64,000 nt of DNA from Curtobacterium guangdongense. GTDB lineage: Bacteria > Actinomycetota > Actinomycetes > Actinomycetales > Microbacteriaceae. The notes under the pieces were generated by a model. It did not search any database. It was not told where the DNA came from and worked only from the letters and a program-made list of their open reading frames with translations. The stretch spans positions 310,001 through 374,000 of the forward strand of contig NZ_JBMPIT010000002.1 of assembly GCF_049341845.1 (NCBI RefSeq), read 5' to 3'. Every line of letters begins with the position of its first letter. Position 1 is the first letter of the stretch. The translations under genes were made by a program, and so were the position numbers. Positions 33,577 to 43,970 of the stretch are shown one piece after another.

Positions 33577-36500
33577 TCAGCCGACGGCCGCGGTCCAGGC
33601 GCGTTCGAGTCCGGCACGGTCGAGCAGTTCCGCAGGCCGGACCTCGAGGTCGTCGGCCACGAAGTAGAACACCGCGTCGATCTCGTCCACCGGTCGCCCG
33701 GTGAACTCCGCGTACGCCACGCGGTACAGCGCGAGCTGCAGTTGTCGTCGTTCGAGGTCGGTCTTGCCCGCCGGGGCCTTCCCGGTCTTCCAGTCGACGA
33801 CCTCGATCCTGCCGTCGATCTCGTAGACGGCGTCGAGCTTGCAGACCACGCTGTGCCCGAGGAACGGGATGTGGATCTCGCGCTCCACCTCGACCGGGGT
33901 GAGTCCGGCCCACCGTGAACGGGCGAAGGTCTCCTGGAACTCCCCCAGCCGTCGGGCGTCGTCGTCGCTGACCGCGGCGTCGGCCGGTGCGGACTCGTCG
34001 AGGTCGATGTCGAGTTCGTCGTCCCAGGCGTCGAGCGTCTCGAGCGCACCGCCCGCGTGCCCACGCTGTTCGACCCACTGGTGGAAGAGCGTGCCGAGAC
34101 GGGTCGCACGGTACGGCCGCTCGGGCATCGGTCGGCGCAACCGCTCGGCCACCGCGTCCGGTTCGGTGAGGTAGTCCTTGAACCCCGACGCCGGCACCCG
34201 GTGCGGCACCACCACGCGGTGCTTGCCGGAGCGGCTCGCGCGACGTTCCGCGAGGAGCAGGTCGATGTCCGCGGCGAAACGCCCGGCGGCACCGGGGTTC
34301 GCGTTCCGGACCCGATCCGCCGCCGCCTGGACCCGGACGGCGCGTGCACCGAGGGGCACATGCGGCCAGGACTGGGTCGCGCCGGCGTCGCCCAGGGGGT
34401 TCTCGTCGTGCACGGTCGTCTCGGGGATCGCGTTGCCGTCGACCACACCCGCCTCGACGAGGTCCCCGAGGTACCGGCTGGGCTGCATCGGCTTCACGCC
34501 GCCGGCCCAGAACGAGCCGGACACCAAGAGTTCGTGCCGCGACCGGGTCAGCGCCACGTACGTCAGGCGACGCTCTTCGTCCTCGTTGCGCGACTTCACC
34601 TCGTCCTTGAACGCGTCGATCGCGACCGTGACGTCCTTCTGCGAGTCGTGCCCACGCCATGCCAGGCGCGGCAGTTCGTCGGCGTCGCCCCGGAACTCGT
34701 ACGGCAGCCGCCCGAAGCCGATCCAGCCGGACGAGCCCTCCTGCGGGCGGGCCGGCAGTGCTCCCTCGACCAGCCGAGGCACCGCGACGGCGTCCCACTC
34801 GAGCCCCTTCGAACCGTGGATCGTCAGGATCTGCACGGTGCCCGACTCGGGTTCCTCGGACCGCGGTCCCATGTCGTCACGACGGGCAGCCGCGTCGATC
34901 CAGCCGAGGAACGCCCCGAGATCGGCACGGTCATCGGTGGCGACGAAGCCGGACAGCTCGTCCACGAAGGCGTCGAGGAACGCGCCGCTCCCCTGTTCGT
35001 GCGCGGCGACCTCGATGTCCAGGTGCATCTCCTGCACGACGAGTGTGACGAAGTCGACGAGGTCCCCTCCTGCGCGAGACCGGAGCATCGCGAGCTGCTG
35101 TCCGAGCCGACGCATGCGTGCACGCCCGGCTTCGGTGATGCCGTCGAGCGCACCGTGGTCGTCCGGCGCGACGGCGACGAAGTCGAGTGCGTCGACGACC
35201 GAGCCGTGCTCGCCGACCGCGACCGACGCCCGGAACGCCGCGGTGACGTCGTCGTCGAGGCGCTGCTGGGTGTGGTCCCGCTTGAACAGCCACTGCGCCA
35301 CGCCGTGCAGCGCTGCGATGTCCGCAGCACCCACCCGCCACCGGGCACCGGCGAGCAGCCGGATGAGGTCGTTGCCGGCGGCCGGGTCGTGCAGCACGCG
35401 CAGGCACGCGACGAGGTCGACGATCTCCGGACGCTGCAACAGGCCCCCGGTGCCGAGCACGTGGTACGGCACACCCCGGTGCCCGAGCGCCGCGGTGAAG
35501 GCGGCGAGGTCCTTGCGGGCCCGGAGCAGCAGCGCCATCGACCCGGTGGGGTTGCGACGCCGGTGGTCCTCGAACCACGCCGCGACGGCGTCGGCCTCTT
35601 CCGGCAGGGTCTCGGTGAAGACGGCACGGACGTCGCCGGAGTCCGCGCCGGGACGCGGGGAGAGCCGCTCGACGTCGACGTCGGACGCCTCGGACAGCGG
35701 GGAGACCACGGCGTTCGCCCCGGCGAGCACGTCCACCGGGTTCCGCCAGCTCGTCGACAGCGCGAACGTCCGCGGCGCGAGGACACCGGTGCCGCCGAAG
35801 TCGCGCGGGAACCTGGCGAGGTTCGCCGCACTCGCGCCGCGGAACCCGTAGATCGACTGGTGCGGGTCCCCGACCGCCATGACGGCGTGCTCCCGGAACA
35901 GCCTGGCGAGGAAGCGGGTCTGCACGACGGAGGTGTCCTGGTACTCGTCGAGCAGCACCACTCGGAACCGCTGGCGCAGGTCCGTGACGACGCGCGGTGC
36001 GGCCTCGGCTGCGGCGAGCGCCAACGCGATCTGGTCCGAGAACTCGACGAACCCGCGGTCGACCTTCTGTCGGCGGAACTCCTCGACCAGGTCGGCGAGC
36101 GGCTCGAGTGCGCCGATCGACGCGACCGCGGCGGTGATCGCGGCGTACGGCTTGCCCCGGTTCCCGGGGAGTTCGAGGAGTTCCGAGAACTCGATCGCGA
36201 ACCGACGCAGCTGCTCGGGTTCGACGAGGTGCTCGGACGCGGCGCCGGCGAGCGCCACCACGGCGGCGGTGATCGTGTCGACGTTCCGGTCGAGGCCGGC
36301 GAGCCGGTCGTCCCGCGCGGCGACGACGACCCGTCGTGCGAGCTGCCACGCGGACGGCTCGGTGAGGACCTGGGACTCCCCGTCGCGGCCGACCAGCAGG
36401 GCGTTCTCGCGGAAGACGCTGTTCGCGAAGGCGTTGTACGTGGACACGGTCGGCGCTTCGAAGGCGTCACCGGGGGTGATCAGCCCCGCGGCCTCCAGCG

Positions 36501-36828
36501 CGGCGATCCGGTCGTTGATGCGGATCGACAACTCGCCGGCCGCCTTGCGCGTGAACGTCAGCCCGAGGACCTCGTCCGGCCGCACGTGTCCGTTCGCCAG
36601 CAGCCAGACGACGCGGGACGCCATCGTCTCGGTCTTGCCGCTGCCGGCTCCGGCGACGACGAGGGCGGGGGCGAGCGGCGACTCGATGACGGCACGCTGT
36701 TGTTCGGTCGGACGTGGTCGCTGGAGCGCGTCGGCGATGGCATCGGCGCCGTGGCGGATCGTCGTGGCGGGCGCCCCGGTCGCATCGGTCGTCGTACCGG
36801 TCGTGTCGGTCGTGTCGGTCGTGCTCAC
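33577..36828 (-). CDS. adnB: AdnB: UvrD-like helicase with RecB-type nuclease domain
   Basis: AdnAB is the actinobacterial double-strand-break resection machine. This 1083-residue subunit has a complete SF1 motor: TEQQRAVIESP, Walker A VVAGAGSGKTET, TFTRKAAGELS, motif II LLDEYQDTSVVQ, GDPHQSIYGFRGAS, TIHGSKGLEWDAV and ERRLTYVALTRSRHE. A C-terminal RecB-family nuclease follows (CKLDAVYEIDGRIEVVDWKTG, then QLQLALYRVAYAEF). Both metal-site aspartates and the DxK lysine are present. It starts at GTG 36828, overlapping the adnA stop by four bases. Together the two subunits form the heterodimer. Confidence 0.88.
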   Translation of the reverse strand: MSTTDTTDTTGTTTDATGAPATTIRHGADAIADALQRPRPTEQQRAVIESPLAPALVVAGAGSGKTETMASRVVWLLANGHVRPDEVLGLTFTRKAAGELSIRINDRIAALEAAGLITPGDAFEAPTVSTYNAFANSVFRENALLVGRDGESQVLTEPSAWQLARRVVVAARDDRLAGLDRNVDTITAAVVALAGAASEHLVEPEQLRRFAIEFSELLELPGNRGKPYAAITAAVASIGALEPLADLVEEFRRQKVDRGFVEFSDQIALALAAAEAAPRVVTDLRQRFRVVLLDEYQDTSVVQTRFLARLFREHAVMAVGDPHQSIYGFRGASAANLARFPRDFGGTGVLAPRTFALSTSWRNPVDVLAGANAVVSPLSEASDVDVERLSPRPGADSGDVRAVFTETLPEEADAVAAWFEDHRRRNPTGSMALLLRARKDLAAFTAALGHRGVPYHVLGTGGLLQRPEIVDLVACLRVLHDPAAGNDLIRLLAGARWRVGAADIAALHGVAQWLFKRDHTQQRLDDDVTAAFRASVAVGEHGSVVDALDFVAVAPDDHGALDGITEAGRARMRRLGQQLAMLRSRAGGDLVDFVTLVVQEMHLDIEVAAHEQGSGAFLDAFVDELSGFVATDDRADLGAFLGWIDAAARRDDMGPRSEEPESGTVQILTIHGSKGLEWDAVAVPRLVEGALPARPQEGSSGWIGFGRLPYEFRGDADELPRLAWRGHDSQKDVTVAIDAFKDEVKSRNEDEERRLTYVALTRSRHELLVSGSFWAGGVKPMQPSRYLGDLVEAGVVDGNAIPETTVHDENPLGDAGATQSWPHVPLGARAVRVQAAADRVRNANPGAAGRFAADIDLLLAERRASRSGKHRVVVPHRVPASGFKDYLTEPDAVAERLRRPMPERPYRATRLGTLFHQWVEQRGHAGGALETLDAWDDELDIDLDESAPADAAVSDDDARRLGEFQETFARSRWAGLTPVEVEREIHIPFLGHSVVCKLDAVYEIDGRIEVVDWKTGKAPAGKTDLERRQLQLALYRVAYAEFTGRPVDEIDAVFYFVADDLEVRPAELLDRAGLERAWTAAVG

Positions 36829-39800
36829 CAGGTCACCTCTCCCACCACGTGGATCCGGCACTCGACCCCGGTGCGCGCCTTCTCGCAGTGGTCGTCCACG
36901 TTCGCGACGAACGTCCGACCGGCCATGCCGCGGGCCACCGCGTGCAGGCGCTCCCGGTACGCGGCGCGGTCGTCCGCGTCGAAGGCGTGCTGCGTGCGCT
37001 CCGAGTAGGCGTGCCCGCCCTTCGGGTTCTGCACGAAGACGAGTCGAGCATCGGCCATCGGCGACCCGGCAGGCACGCCGTCGACGGCGCCGTCCTCCAC
37101 CGCGAGCTGGTACGCCCCGAGCTGCGGGTGCTCCGGCATGTCGTTCTTCTCGCTCGGCATGCTCCTGCCGGTCTTCAGGTCGACGACGCTCACGGTGCCG
37201 TCCGGGTCGATCTCGATCCGGTCGATGCTGCCGCGGACCCGAGCCGGCCCGGTGACGAGCGCGAACGAGGTCTCGGCGCCGAGCAGCTGTCGCCCGGCGG
37301 ACGCGAAGGTGCGCAGGTAGTCACTCAGCCCCTCGATCATGCGGCGGGTCCTGGCACGCTCGCGGTCGGCGATCCACGGCGACTCGAAGGTGAGCTCGCC
37401 CCAGCGAGCGTCCACCCGCTGCCAGAGGGACTCCACGTCGATCTCCGTGGCGTGCTCCATCGCTTCGTGGACGATGGTGCCGATGCCCATCGCCGGGCTC
37501 GGTGCACCGCCGCCGAAGGTCTGCACGAACCAGTGCACGGGGCACTCCTCGAAGGTGCCGATCCTGGACGGGGACACGCCGACGGTTGGCGGAGCGAGTT
37601 CACCGCTGACGGGGTCCGGTTGCGGGTCGGCGTCGAGGTCGACGAGCGGGTCGTCGGTCGTGACCTCCGCCGTGCCGTACCAGTCGTCCGGCGAGGCGCC
37701 GGGGACGTCTTCCGCCGCGAGGCGCGCCAACGCGGAAGCCGCCTCGTGGTCGCCGGTGGAGACCACCCGGCGACGGAGCGACCCTGCGAGGCCGCGGAGG
37801 GACAGCGGGTGCACGGTGGGTTGCCGGTCGGGCGGCACGGGGACCAGCCGGACGAACGGCGACGGCGCTTCGTCGTCGTTGGCGACCGTCCCGATGACGA
37901 CCTGGGTGGTCGCGCGGGACACCGCCCGGGCGAACAACCGGAGTTCGTCCCCGATCACGGCCGCACGGTCGTCGACGGCGGCGTGGTCGATCCCGGCGGC
38001 GGACCGGACCAGGCCGTCCGGGTCGAGCAGGCTGCCGCGCACCCGGGTGTTCGGCCACACGCCGTCCTGCAGTCCGAGGACCACGACGACGTCGGTCTCG
38101 AGCCCGATCGTCGCCGACGGGGTCAGCACGCGCACCCGGCCGGCCGTGCGGTCCGGGCCGATGCTGTCCTCGGCCAGGTCGGCGCCGAGCACGTCGTCGA
38201 CGAACACCCGGGCGGGAGCGTCCGGCGTCCGTTCGACGAACCGCTTGGCGGCGGTGAACAGCCCGACCACGGCGTCCAGGTGCCGATCCGCCTCGGCCGC
38301 GCCGACGCCACCGGCGAGGGACTGCCCGCCCCAGATCCCGGCGAGACCACTGCGCTCCCAGAGCCCCCAGAGGATCTCCTCGATGCTGGCGCCGGCGTCG
38401 GCGTCCGCTCGGGCCTGCACCAGACTGCGCGCGAGTCGGGTCGCGCGTCGGGCGAAGGCGGCGTCGACCGTAGCGAGTCGTTCAGGAGCCCCCAACGCGT
38501 CGACGAGCAGCTCGTCGGCCGTCCGGGAGCCACCACCAGCGAGCTCTTCACGTCGCAGCGCGAGCCGGAGCCGACGCATCGCGAGGGTGTCGAGCCCACC
38601 GAGCGGTCCGGTCGCGAACGCGGTGGCGAGGGTGGCGTCGAGCGACAGCACACCGAGCGACACCCCGGCGGCGTCGAGGAGGGACCGCGCGGCCGTGTCG
38701 TCCCGCGGGCGCGTCGGGGCGGCGCCGGCGGTCGCCGGGACCTCTGCAACGGAGAGCGCGCGGACGAGCTCGGGGATCGCCGCACCGCTCCGCGTGACCA
38801 CGACCATGCGGTGCCACGGGACGCCGTCGAGCAGGTGGTGTTCGCGCAACCGCCTGGCGATCGCGACGACGAGCGCCGACCGGCTGCCGGCCTCGAGGTG
38901 GAGCACGGAGTCGGCGCGGGCATCCGTGTCGGCGGCGACGGCCGTGCGCTGGCGCCCCGCGGCGGCGGCACCGACGCGCCCGGAGATGCCCGAGACGAGC
39001 GCACGGATCGGCGCGGGGTGACGGTGCACGGTGCCGAGGACGATCTCCTGGACGCGGTCGACCCCGAGCCGAGGTGCGAGCCGCCCGAGGACGTCCGGCT
39101 CGGCGCCGCGGAACGCCGATGCCGCGATGTCCGGATCCCCGAACGCGACGATCTGCACTCCGGAGCGTGCCAGTGCCCCGAGCAGGGCGATCTCGCCCTC
39201 GACGAGTTCCTGGGTGTCGTCGACCACCAGCAGCCGGAGCGCCGCGACGGCCGGTGGGAGCTCCCCGCGGAGCACCGCAGCGGTGGCGAACGCGACGAGT
39301 TCGGCCGCGTCGAGACTCGTCGCACGGAACGCGGTGACCGCCGCGCGGTACTCGTCGACGAGGTCCCCGACCGCACGCCACTCCGGGCGGCCGTGGTCGT
39401 CACCGAGCTCGCGCATGTCGTCGGGCTCGACACCGGCGGCGACCGCGCGCATCATCACGTCACGGAGCGCCGTGCGGAACCCCGCGCGCTCGCGGACCAC
39501 CGCCGTGATGGGATCGGGCCACGCCGGCCCGGTGCCGTCGGTCTCGTGGCCGGCGAGCAGGTCACCGAGGATGCGGTCCTGCTCACCACCGGTCAGCAAC
39601 GTCGGCGCCGGCTGCCCCTGGACCGCGGCGGCGTGCGCGACGACCTGGAAGGCGAGGGAGTTCACGGTCCGTGCGAGCGCACCGGGTGTGACGCGTTCGA
39701 CGGTGACGGCGAGGTGGTCGCGGAGCGCGGTCGCCGCGGTGCGCGAGGACGTCAGGGCGAGCACGGTGGCGTGACCGTCGGCACTGATCGCGTCCGGACG

Positions 39801-39980
39801 CCGCAGCCGGGCAGCGACGAGCCGCGCGAGCGTCGAGGTCTTGCCGGTGCCCGGTGCGCCGATCACCGCGGCGTGCAGGTCGTCCGGCAGGGCGAGGACC
39901 GCCGCCTGTGCCGGGTCCGCCACGAGCGCGCGCGACACCTGCTCGGGAGCGGGTGCTGGTGTCAGCGTGGTCTGCGGCAC
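36825..39980 (-). CDS. adnA: AdnA: helicase-nuclease partner subunit
   Basis: This 1051-residue subunit has Walker A IGAPGTGKTSTLARL near residue 35, but motif II reads LLVVDDTQELVEG instead of DExQ, so the catalytic glutamate is an aspartate. The C-terminal RecB-like nuclease is intact in its metal motifs (RVRGSIDRIEID, VSVVDLKTGR, HPQLGAYQL). Iron-sulfur-type cysteines are incomplete: one in TFEECPVHW and two in DDHCEKARTGVECR. The GTG at 39980 follows TACCGT by six bases, giving a leaderless adnA-adnB operon. The pattern fits a subunit whose motor is secondary to AdnB's. Confidence 0.86.
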   Translation of the reverse strand: MPQTTLTPAPAPEQVSRALVADPAQAAVLALPDDLHAAVIGAPGTGKTSTLARLVAARLRRPDAISADGHATVLALTSSRTAATALRDHLAVTVERVTPGALARTVNSLAFQVVAHAAAVQGQPAPTLLTGGEQDRILGDLLAGHETDGTGPAWPDPITAVVRERAGFRTALRDVMMRAVAAGVEPDDMRELGDDHGRPEWRAVGDLVDEYRAAVTAFRATSLDAAELVAFATAAVLRGELPPAVAALRLLVVDDTQELVEGEIALLGALARSGVQIVAFGDPDIAASAFRGAEPDVLGRLAPRLGVDRVQEIVLGTVHRHPAPIRALVSGISGRVGAAAAGRQRTAVAADTDARADSVLHLEAGSRSALVVAIARRLREHHLLDGVPWHRMVVVTRSGAAIPELVRALSVAEVPATAGAAPTRPRDDTAARSLLDAAGVSLGVLSLDATLATAFATGPLGGLDTLAMRRLRLALRREELAGGGSRTADELLVDALGAPERLATVDAAFARRATRLARSLVQARADADAGASIEEILWGLWERSGLAGIWGGQSLAGGVGAAEADRHLDAVVGLFTAAKRFVERTPDAPARVFVDDVLGADLAEDSIGPDRTAGRVRVLTPSATIGLETDVVVVLGLQDGVWPNTRVRGSLLDPDGLVRSAAGIDHAAVDDRAAVIGDELRLFARAVSRATTQVVIGTVANDDEAPSPFVRLVPVPPDRQPTVHPLSLRGLAGSLRRRVVSTGDHEAASALARLAAEDVPGASPDDWYGTAEVTTDDPLVDLDADPQPDPVSGELAPPTVGVSPSRIGTFEECPVHWFVQTFGGGAPSPAMGIGTIVHEAMEHATEIDVESLWQRVDARWGELTFESPWIADRERARTRRMIEGLSDYLRTFASAGRQLLGAETSFALVTGPARVRGSIDRIEIDPDGTVSVVDLKTGRSMPSEKNDMPEHPQLGAYQLAVEDGAVDGVPAGSPMADARLVFVQNPKGGHAYSERTQHAFDADDRAAYRERLHAVARGMAGRTFVANVDDHCEKARTGVECRIHVVGEVTW

Positions 39981-39986
39981 GCTCGT

Positions 39987-39992
39987 ACGGTA
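39987..39992 (-). promoter_or_regulatory. -10 hexamer of the adnA-adnB operon (leaderless)
   Basis: TACCGT, six bases, GTG at 39980 on the minus strand. Confidence 0.5.
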
Positions 39993-40070
39993 CCGACCGC
40001 GACCGACATCGCCCCGTCCCCACCCCGTGCGCCCGCGGCGAACGCACCGGACCGGCGCGGACCCCTCGGA

Positions 40071-40076
40071 TATGGT
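40071..40076 (+). promoter_or_regulatory. -10 hexamer of the DUF3107 gene (leaderless)
   Basis: TATGGT, six bases, GTG at 40083. Confidence 0.5.
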
Positions 40077-40082
40077 GAGCAC

Positions 40083-40307
40083 GTGGACATCAAGATCGGC
40101 ATCATCAACAGCCCGCGCGAGATCGCCTTCGAGACGAAGCAGACCGCTGAGGAGATCGAGAAGGCCGTCGCGGACGCGCTGTCCTCCGACGCGACGCACC
40201 TGACGCTGCAGGACGACAAGGGCCGCAAGTTCATCGTCCCCGCCGTCGCCCTGGCCTACGTCGAGTTCGGTGCCGAAGAGGCCCGACGCATCGGCTTCGT
40301 CGCCTGA
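40083..40307 (+). CDS. DUF3107 domain-containing protein
   Basis: This 74-residue soluble protein of the actinobacterial DUF3107 family reads DIKIGIINSPREIAFET, then a helix (TAEEIEKAVADAL) and a beta-rich C-terminus (KGRKFIVPAVALAYVEFG). The function is unknown. The GTG at 40083 follows TATGGT by six bases. The next gene starts eight bases after its stop. It is divergent from adnA. As I recall, the mycobacterial counterpart (Rv3208A) lies in the same gene order. Confidence 0.88.
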   Translation: MDIKIGIINSPREIAFETKQTAEEIEKAVADALSSDATHLTLQDDKGRKFIVPAVALAYVEFGAEEARRIGFVA

Positions 40308-40315
40308 GCTGACGC

Positions 40316-40612
40316 GTGGAGCTCCTCTTCGCCGTCCTCGGCGGCATCATCTGCGGCGCGATCGCGCACGTGATCCTGCCGTGGCACTCGACGCGCGGGC
40401 AGCTGCTCGGCCCCGCGGTCGGCGGCATCACGGCCGCCGTCCTGTGGGAAGTGCTCACCTGGGCCGGCTGGCGCTACGACGCCACCTGGATCTGGGTCGT
40501 CGCGCTCGTCGGTGCCGGCGTCGTCGCCCTCCTCGTGGAGTGGCTGCTCGGCCGCAGCCGGACGACCAAGGACACCGCCTTCTACGAGCAGGTCAAGGCG
40601 CGCGGCGCCTGA
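40316..40612 (+). CDS. Small integral membrane protein
   Basis: This 98-residue protein has three hydrophobic helices (LLFAVLGGIICGAIAHVIL, LGPAVGGITAAVLWEVLTW, TWIWVVALVGAGVVALLV) and a charged C-terminal tail. I do not recognise a named family. The GTG start lies eight bases after the DUF3107 stop, so it is probably translated by coupling in the same transcript. It ends before a strong hairpin. Confidence 0.7.
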   Translation: MELLFAVLGGIICGAIAHVILPWHSTRGQLLGPAVGGITAAVLWEVLTWAGWRYDATWIWVVALVGAGVVALLVEWLLGRSRTTKDTAFYEQVKARGA

Positions 40613-40643
40613 AACCGCCGGCGGGAACGAAGCGACCGCCCAC

Positions 40644-40687
40644 CGGACAGGAGGCTCGTGGCGACGCCGCCACGAGCCTCCTGTCCG
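40644..40687. terminator. GGAGGC-family hairpin, perfect 20-bp arms
   Basis: The arms 40644-40663 and 40668-40687 are exact reverse complements around a four-base loop. It lies between the convergent membrane-protein gene and the ferritin-like gene and probably terminates both; there is no T-run. Confidence 0.75.
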
Positions 40688-40690
40688 TCG

Positions 40691-41407
40691 TCAGGCCGTC
40701 AGGCCGAGCGCGTCCATCCGCCTGGTGTGCGCCGCGATCAGCTCGGTCCACACCGGCTCGAGCCGCGACTGGTCCTCCCTGGCGTGCGACGCGAGCGCGG
40801 ACCGCGCGACCAGGAGCGTGTCGCCCACGAGCCGTCGTCCCCACATCGCGAGCCGCGATGACACCTGCGGCTCCTCGTCGATCCGCGCACTGAGCTCCTC
40901 GACCACGGCGGGCTCTTCCCGTGCGTCGAACACCGAGCCGAGCCGCTGCCGGACGTCACCGGGGAGCGAGCGCAGCAGGTTCGCGAACAGGTCGTTGAGG
41001 ATCCCGGCGGTGACGTAGCCGGTGAGCATCGACTCGTACCAGTCGGCACCGCTCGTCCGCTCCAGGAACACGTCGATCGCAGCGCGGTGCGGCGCCATCA
41101 GCTCGGCCGGGTCCTCGCCGAGGCGTTCGATCTCGGCCACGATCGACCGGTGCCGCTCGAGCGCGGTCGTCGCCAGCACACCGGTCACCAGGCGGCCGGA
41201 CAGCGTGGGGGCGCCGGCCCCTGCACGGCCCATCGTCTCGTACAGCGAGAGCTGGAGGTACGCGGCCTGCCCGAGGTACACGGGGAGTTCCGGGCTGACG
41301 TCGTCGAGCTGCAGACGCTCCGTCTGGGCGGCGTTCTTCGGGTTCCGCGACGCGAGCCACTGTGCCGCGAGCTGCGCCGCGCGCTTCCGGTTCCACCACG
41401 ACACCAC
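40691..41407 (-). CDS. Ferritin-like fold-containing protein
   Basis: This 238-residue, mostly helical protein resembles an actinobacterial ferritin-like family of unknown role. Acidic and histidine residues that could bind metal recur in helices (QAAYLQLSLYETMGR, ERHRSIVAEIERLGED, FLERTSGADWYESMLTGYVTAG quoted in part, EELSARIDEEPQ). The GTG at 41407 follows TATGCT by six bases; an adjacent in-frame GTG is the next codon. It is divergent from the RNA helicase gene. The pairing of this family with an RhlE-type helicase is seen in other actinobacteria. Confidence 0.75.
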   Translation of the reverse strand: MVSWWNRKRAAQLAAQWLASRNPKNAAQTERLQLDDVSPELPVYLGQAAYLQLSLYETMGRAGAGAPTLSGRLVTGVLATTALERHRSIVAEIERLGEDPAELMAPHRAAIDVFLERTSGADWYESMLTGYVTAGILNDLFANLLRSLPGDVRQRLGSVFDAREEPAVVEELSARIDEEPQVSSRLAMWGRRLVGDTLLVARSALASHAREDQSRLEPVWTELIAAHTRRMDALGLTA

Positions 41408-41413
41408 GCGACC

Positions 41414-41419
41414 AGCATA
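41414..41419 (-). promoter_or_regulatory. -10 hexamer of the ferritin-like gene (leaderless)
   Basis: TATGCT, six bases, GTG at 41407 on the minus strand. Confidence 0.5.
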
Positions 41420-41451
41420 GGGGCCGCGACGGCGCGCACCTCGCACCCCGG

Positions 41452-41457
41452 TAGACT
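41452..41457 (+). promoter_or_regulatory. -10 hexamer of the DEAD-box helicase gene
   Basis: TAGACT lies 25 bases before the GTG at 41483, leaving room for a short leader with the AGGACAGG ribosome binding site. Confidence 0.45.
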
Positions 41458-41482
41458 GGCTCGGACTCCCCGATAGGACAGG

Positions 41483-42976
<1,494 letters not shown>

Positions 42977-42987
42977 CGCCTCCAGTT

Positions 42988-43021
42988 CGAAGGGCCCGTC
43001 GCTGACGCGACGGGCCCTTCG
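42988..43021. terminator. Bidirectional terminator hairpin
   Basis: A perfect 15-bp stem (42988-43002 with 43007-43021) and a TGAC loop lie between the converging helicase and PHP genes. Confidence 0.8.
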
Positions 43022-43029
43022 GCGTCTGG

Positions 43030-43902
43030 TCAGGGCAGGCGCGAGCCGGGGCCGACCACCGGGGCCGAACCCGTCGCCTGCGTCAGGATCTCGTCGAAGG
43101 CACCGCGGGACGTGCGGTGCTCGCCGAGACGGTTCGGCTTCCCGGTGCCGTGGTAGTCGCTCGAGCCGGTGACGAACAGGCCGTAGCGGTCCGCCCACTC
43201 GAGCAGGGTGCGCTTGCCGTGCGCGAGGTTCTCGCGGTGGTCGACCTCCAGCCCGCCGAGCCCCGCGTCGACGAGCTCGCGCAGGCCCGCCTCGTCGATG
43301 ACGATCCCGCGTGAGGTCGCCGCCGGGTGCGCGATCACGGGGACGCCCCCGGCAGCACGGATGAGTTCGACGCCTCGGAGCGGTGTCGGGGCGTCGTGCG
43401 GTTCGTAGTACCCGGACGCCGGGTGCAGGATGCCGCGGAACGCCGCGCTGCGGTCGGGTTCGAGCCCGCGTGCGACCAGGGCGTCGGCGATGTGCGGCCG
43501 GCCGATCGTCGCGCCGGGGCTCGCCTGCGCGAGGACGTCCTGCCAGGTGATCGGGTGGTCCTCACCGATGCGGTCGACCATGCGGTGCGCGCGGGACAGG
43601 CGGCCCTCGCGGATGCGCTCCGTCTCGGCGGACAGGGCGGCGTCGTCCGGGTCGACGAGGTAGCCGAGGACGTGCACGCTCCGGTAGCCGACGCGCGTGC
43701 TCAGCTCGAGGCCCGGGACCAGCGTCAGCGGGAGCTCCCGTGCGGCGGCGGCGGCATCGGCCCACCCGGCGGTGGTGTCGTGGTCGGTCAGCGCGACGGC
43801 GTCCAGTCCGGCGGCCGCCGCTGCCCGGACGAGGTCGGCGGGCGGCTCGGTGCCGTCGGAGACACTCGAGTGCGCGTGCAGGTCGATGAACGGGTCGGGC
43901 AC
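43030..43902 (-). CDS. PHP domain phosphoesterase (RNase AM/YciV-like)
   Basis: The 290-residue protein has the four PHP metal motifs: DLHAHSSVSDGT at residue 7, ALTDHDTT, the glutamate/histidine set around PGLELST and HVLGYLVD, IGRPHIADAL, VPVIAHPA and the C-terminal GSSDYHG. The closest known activity in this group is 3',5'-nucleotide phosphatase and 5'-3' RNase/DNase. The function here is inferred from family. GTG 43902 follows TACGAT by six bases. It is divergent from the aminopeptidase gene. Confidence 0.88.
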   Translation of the reverse strand: MPDPFIDLHAHSSVSDGTEPPADLVRAAAAAGLDAVALTDHDTTAGWADAAAAARELPLTLVPGLELSTRVGYRSVHVLGYLVDPDDAALSAETERIREGRLSRAHRMVDRIGEDHPITWQDVLAQASPGATIGRPHIADALVARGLEPDRSAAFRGILHPASGYYEPHDAPTPLRGVELIRAAGGVPVIAHPAATSRGIVIDEAGLRELVDAGLGGLEVDHRENLAHGKRTLLEWADRYGLFVTGSSDYHGTGKPNRLGEHRTSRGAFDEILTQATGSAPVVGPGSRLP

Positions 43903-43908
43903 GCGCCA

Positions 43909-43914
43909 ATCGTA
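43909..43914 (-). promoter_or_regulatory. -10 hexamer of the PHP gene (leaderless)
   Basis: TACGAT, six bases, GTG at 43902 on the minus strand. Confidence 0.5.
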
Positions 43915-43970
43915 TCCACAGGTGAGCAGGCACACAGACCGGGCGTCGAGCGCGGTGCGATGATGGGGGC

